A DNA stretch of 9,039 bases. Source: an uncultured Bacteroidota bacterium. GTDB lineage: Bacteria > Bacteroidota > Bacteroidia > UKL13-3. Below, in pieces: positions 6,631 through 9,039 of the stretch. The DNA is taken from NCBI GenBank assembly GCA_903898215.1, contig CAIUEQ010000211.1, positions 1-9,039 of the forward strand, in the 5' to 3' direction. The notes beneath the pieces are model-generated. The model was not told the origin of the DNA, made no database searches, and worked only from the letters and a program-made list of their open reading frames with translations. The translations under genes were made by a program, and so were the position numbers. Each line of letters starts with the position of its first letter. The first letter of the stretch is position 1.

Positions 6631-6670
6631 TCTTTTTATAAATATACTTCGCTTCCTTTTTCTTTAAATT
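6621..6670. repeat. 50-bp direct repeat, copy 1: duplicated remnant of the thiC 3' end
   Basis: This stretch is identical, base for base, to 6761-6810, 140 bp to the right. The part 6636-6670 duplicates the last 35 nt of thiC, including its stop codon, and 6621-6635 duplicates what follows the stop. It is a displaced fragment of thiC with no reading frame of its own. Perfect identity suggests a recent event, or recombination that keeps the copies alike. Confidence 0.95.
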
Positions 6671-6674
6671 TTTC

Positions 6675-6737
6675 TCTCGCAGATCTCGCAAACCTGCCTG
6701 CCAAAATTGGCGTAACGGCAGGCAGGTTTCCGCAGAG
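6675..6737. repeat. CGCAGA repeat unit interrupted by a palindrome
   Basis: The unit starts TCTCGCAGATCT (6675-6686), continues CGCA (6687-6690) and ends in CGCAGAG (6731-6737), exactly the start and end blocks of the other 29-nt units. Its middle is split by about 36 nt containing the palindrome 6690-6729. The simplest reading is a small palindromic element that moved into a pre-existing CGCAGA unit. Confidence 0.65.
6690..6729. repeat. 13-bp-arm palindrome, REP-like (CCTGCC...GGCAGG)
   Basis: The arms AAACCTGCCTGCC (6690-6702) and GGCAGGCAGGTTT (6717-6729) are perfect reverse complements around a 14-nt loop. It is markedly more GC-rich than the surroundings. CCTGCCTGCC/GGCAGGCAGG hairpins resemble REP-like elements known from many bacterial genomes. 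In the operon transcript it would form a stable hairpin between thiC and the ORF6N gene. No T-run follows in the transcribed direction, so an intrinsic terminator is unlikely. Confidence 0.85.
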
Positions 6738-6760
6738 TTTTCCATCTTCGTAATCTGCGC

Positions 6761-6810
6761 AATCTGTGGCTCTTTTTATAAATATACTTCGCTTCCTTTT
6801 TCTTTAAATT
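6761..6810. repeat. 50-bp direct repeat, copy 2: authentic thiC 3' end
   Basis: This copy contains the functional end of thiC (6776-6810, codons for the last ten residues plus stop) and 15 nt beyond the stop. It is identical to 6621-6670. Similarity on the outer left side decays at once (CTGCGC against CTGTGT), and it stops on the right at 6811. Confidence 0.95.
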
Positions 6811-8644
6811 CTTTTGATTTTTCTTCCATGCCTTTCTTCAATACTTCATCTTCTTCAACACCATGTTGTTCGGCATATTCACGCACATCCTGACTGATCT
6901 TCATTGAACAGAAATGTGGTCCACACATCGAACAGAAATGCGCAATTTTTGCACCTTCAGCCGGCAATGTTTCATCATGAAATTCGCGAGCTGTATCAGG
7001 ATCGAGCGAAACATTAAATTGATCATCCCAACGAAATTCAAAGCGTGCTTTACTCAATACATTATCACGGTATTGCGCACCCGGATGTCCCTTTGCAAGG
7101 TCGGCAGCATGTGCAGCAATTTTATATGCGATCACACCATCTTTCACATCTTTTTTATTTGGCAAACCTAAATGTTCTTTTGGTGTAACATAACAAAGCA
7201 TTGCCGTTCCAAACCAACCAATCATTGCAGCACCAATGGCTGAAGTAATATGGTCATAACCCGGAGCAATATCAGTTGTTAATGGACCAAGCGTATAAAA
7301 TGGTGCCTCATGGCATTCCTTTAATTGTTTGTCCATGTTTATTTTTATCATGTGCATTGGCACGTGTCCAGGACCTTCAATGATTGTTTGTACATCATGT
7401 TTCCAAGCAATTTTTGTTAGCTCACCCAAGGTTTCCAATTCACCGAATTGCGCAGCATCATTGGCATCGGCAATACATCCCGGACGTAATCCATCACCCA
7501 AAGAAAAAGCAACATCATAGGCTTTCATGATCTCACAAATTTCTTCAAAATGAGTGTAAAGGAAATTTTCTTTATGATGAGATAAACACCATTTCGCCAT
7601 GATACTTCCACCTCGAGAAACAATTCCTGTAATACGTTTTGCTGTCATAGGAATATAACGAAGCAACACTCCGGCATGAATCGTAAAATAATCAACGCCT
7701 TGCTCAGCTTGTTCAATTAATGTATCGCGAAAAATTTCCCAAGTTAGGTCTTCCGCTTTTCCGTTAACTTTTTCGAGTGCCTGATAAATAGGAACTGTTC
7801 CAACGGGAACAGGACAATTGCGAATGATCCACTCTCGTGTTTCATGAATATTTTTTCCTGTTGAAAGGTCCATTAAGGTATCACCACCCCAACGGCAGCT
7901 CCATACAGCTTTCTCCACTTCTTCTTCGATGCTTGACGACACTGCGGAGTTTCCGATATTGGTATTTATTTTCACCAAAAAATTTCTTCCGATAATCATC
8001 GGTTCACTTTCAGGATGATTGATATTTGAAGGAATAATTGCACGACCGGCAGCAACTTCATCACGCACAAATTCGGGAGTGATAAATCCTTGCGGAGTAT
8101 TTGCGCCAAAACTATTTCCGGGATGTTGAACCATCAATGGATTCTTGGCAATGTTCTCCAGACCTTGGTTTTCGCGAATGGCGATGTATTCCATTTCGGG
8201 AGTAATGATGCCTTGTTTAGCATAATACATTTGCGAAACATTTTTTCCCGGTTTTGCTTTTAATGGATTTTTTAAATGCTCAAAACGCAAATGGTCGAGC
8301 GATTTATCATTCAATCTTTTTCTTCCATATTCAGAAGATTGTTCTTTCAATTCTTCAACATCACCACGATTTAAAATCCATTCTTCACGCAAGCGAGGTA
8401 ATCCTTTTTTCAAATCGATACTGATATTCGGATCGGTAAAAGGACCGCTTGTATCATACACATTGATGGGTATGTTTTTTTCAACTTTATTGCTGCCATT
8501 ATAATTGTGAACGGTATCTGTCAATTCAATTTCTCGCATTGCAACTTTAATGTCGTGAACTTTTCCGGGAACATAAATTTTACGTGATGCCGGCAAAGGA
8601 TTTCGAGTGATGATTTCAGGATTTGTGGAGTCAGATTTTTGCAT
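6776..8644 (-). CDS. thiC: Phosphomethylpyrimidine synthase ThiC, radical SAM
   Basis: ThiC rearranges 5-aminoimidazole ribotide (AIR) into 4-amino-5-hydroxymethyl-2-methylpyrimidine phosphate, with CO and formate as by-products. It shows the N-terminal ThiC region (NPLPASRKIYVPG, from residue 15; YDTSGPFTDP, 63-72) and the long conserved core, including MIIGRNFLVKINTNIGNSA, SCRWGGDTLMDLSTGKNI, FTIHAGVLLRYIP, VSRGGSIMAKW, FSLGDGLRPG, IEGPGHVPMHMIK and TDIAPGYDHITSAIGAAMIG. The [4Fe-4S]-binding C-terminal motif is CSMCGPHFC with Cys571, Cys574 and Cys579 (CX2CX4C). The 622 aa matches full-length ThiC. It begins 34 nt after thiS ends. Its last 35 nt are exactly duplicated 140 bp downstream. The enzyme is oxygen-sensitive in its family, in line with ThiH here. 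Confidence 0.98.
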   Translation of the reverse strand: MQKSDSTNPEIITRNPLPASRKIYVPGKVHDIKVAMREIELTDTVHNYNGSNKVEKNIPINVYDTSGPFTDPNISIDLKKGLPRLREEWILNRGDVEELKEQSSEYGRKRLNDKSLDHLRFEHLKNPLKAKPGKNVSQMYYAKQGIITPEMEYIAIRENQGLENIAKNPLMVQHPGNSFGANTPQGFITPEFVRDEVAAGRAIIPSNINHPESEPMIIGRNFLVKINTNIGNSAVSSSIEEEVEKAVWSCRWGGDTLMDLSTGKNIHETREWIIRNCPVPVGTVPIYQALEKVNGKAEDLTWEIFRDTLIEQAEQGVDYFTIHAGVLLRYIPMTAKRITGIVSRGGSIMAKWCLSHHKENFLYTHFEEICEIMKAYDVAFSLGDGLRPGCIADANDAAQFGELETLGELTKIAWKHDVQTIIEGPGHVPMHMIKINMDKQLKECHEAPFYTLGPLTTDIAPGYDHITSAIGAAMIGWFGTAMLCYVTPKEHLGLPNKKDVKDGVIAYKIAAHAADLAKGHPGAQYRDNVLSKARFEFRWDDQFNVSLDPDTAREFHDETLPAEGAKIAHFCSMCGPHFCSMKISQDVREYAEQHGVEEDEVLKKGMEEKSKEFKEKGSEVYL

Positions 8645-8678
8645 ATTTTTTTAATTAATTTTTTAGTTTAAAAATTTT

Positions 8679-8882
8679 TCAACCACCTTGTGTGGCAGTG
8701 ATGATGGTGATCTTATCGTTTTCGTTTAGTTGGTATTTTTCCCATGCTGATTTTGGAATAACGGTGTTGTTTACAGCAACAGCAATTCCTCTTTGAGAAA
8801 TTAAATTAGCATCAGTCAAAACATCAAAAAGATTTTTTGATTGTATTAAATTATGTTCTTTATTATTTATAAATACTGTCAT
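8679..8882 (-). CDS. thiS: Sulfur carrier protein ThiS
   Basis: This is a ubiquitin-fold sulfur carrier of 67 aa, the usual length. The decisive feature is the C-terminal Gly-Gly (ITATQGG), whose last carboxylate is adenylated by ThiF and turned into a thiocarboxylate that ThiG consumes. The opening MTVFINNKEHNL, the middle RGIAVAVNNTVIPKSAW (31-47) and NDKITIITATQGG (55-67) match ThiS rather than MoaD, which is usually longer, and the thiC neighbour supports this. It is the first thi gene seen in the transcription direction. Upstream lies only repeat DNA to the window edge, so the promoter and any riboswitch are not visible. Confidence 0.96.
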   Translation of the reverse strand: MTVFINNKEHNLIQSKNLFDVLTDANLISQRGIAVAVNNTVIPKSAWEKYQLNENDKITIITATQGG

Positions 8883-8890
8883 TATTTTTT

Positions 8891-8919
8891 GCCACAGATT
8901 ACACAGATTTACACTGATT
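8891..8919. repeat. CCACAGATTACACAGATT-type interspersed repeat
   Basis: The stretch starts GCCACAGATTACACAGATT and continues with a further ACACTGATT period, giving three similar units of about 9-10 nt. The reverse complement of its opening is present at 6615-6630. It lies 8 nt upstream of the thiS start codon, so it forms the thiS leader. This motif family is frequent in Bacteroidota intergenic DNA (general knowledge). Confidence 0.6.
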
Positions 8920-8957
8920 ATTTTTTTATTGCTTATTGCTCATTGCCAATATATTTT

Positions 8958-9039
8958 TTTCTCGCAGATTTACGCAGATAAATGTCGCAAATTTTCGCAG
9001 AGTTTTTTATCTGCACTTGTCTGCGAAATCTGCGAGAAA
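8958..9039. repeat. Palindromic CGCAGA repeat at the window edge
   Basis: The two ends are inverted: 8958-8970 reads TTTCTCGCAGATT and continues TACGCAGA, while the minus strand from 9039 reads TTTCTCGCAGATTTCGCAGA. The left arm has one extra base. Between them are more degenerate CGCAGA/TCTGC cores (8985-9014). It is the same family as 2589-2617, 3014-3042 and 5947-6011. The element appears to end exactly at the window edge, so what it borders on the right (another accessory gene, or the operon promoter) is unknown. Confidence 0.75.

Noticed and set aside
6526..6753. Plus-strand reading frame across the ORF6N upstream region
   Set aside because: It runs through the repeats and the duplicated thiC tail; its peptide is low-complexity and repeat-derived.
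8883..9039. TPP riboswitch or promoter upstream of thiS
   Set aside because: No thi-box consensus and no convincing Bacteroidota promoter pair (TTTG and TAnnTTTG) could be found on the minus strand in this stretch.

Overview
The window is a thiamine (vitamin B1) biosynthesis locus, entirely on the minus strand, from an AT-rich bacterium that is most probably a member of the Bacteroidota. The evidence for this is the protein style (ThiG, ThiC, ThiH, an E1-rhodanese ThiF), AT-rich leaders without clear Shine-Dalgarno sites, and intergenic repeats (CGCAGATTT, CCACAGATTACACAGA, CTTTGTG/CTCTGTGG and GCTCCTAYGGAGC types) together with GxxExxY and ORF6N genes, a combination I associate with environmental Bacteroidota. 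A finer placement is not supported.

In transcription order (right to left) the genes are thiS (8882-8679), thiC (8644-6776), an ORF6N-domain gene (6553-6020), thiD (5930-5154), a beta-carbonic anhydrase (5151-4477), thiE (4480-3827), thiG (3820-3053), a GxxExxY-family gene (2999-2622), thiH (2581-1445) and thiF (1473-412). ThiC makes the pyrimidine HMP-P from AIR and ThiD phosphorylates it to HMP-PP. ThiF, ThiS, ThiH and ThiG make the thiazole phosphate from ThiS thiocarboxylate, dehydroglycine and deoxyxylulose phosphate. ThiE joins the halves into thiamine phosphate. Not seen here are thiL, dxs, a cysteine desulfurase, a transporter, a TPP riboswitch and the operon promoter; the last two may lie beyond the right edge.

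The operon consists of three tightly packed blocks (thiS-thiC, thiD-CA-thiE-thiG, thiH-thiF) separated by two accessory genes unrelated to thiamine. Each accessory gene is bordered by copies of a roughly 29-nt repeat built from CGCAGA cores about 10 bp apart. Around the GxxExxY gene the repeats are clear terminal inverted repeats (24 of 29 positions match). Around the ORF6N gene there is a hairpin on one side. On the other side is a rearranged zone that contains an exact 50-bp duplication of the thiC 3' end and a nested 13-bp-arm palindrome.

The left end (1-411) has no credible gene. It holds a CTTTGTG-type inverted repeat and a pair of about 65-nt elements in inverted orientation. The right end (8883-9039) is also made of repeats. 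The most notable points are the repeat-bounded accessory genes inside an essential-vitamin operon, the duplicated thiC tail, and the carbonic anhydrase translationally coupled to thiE.
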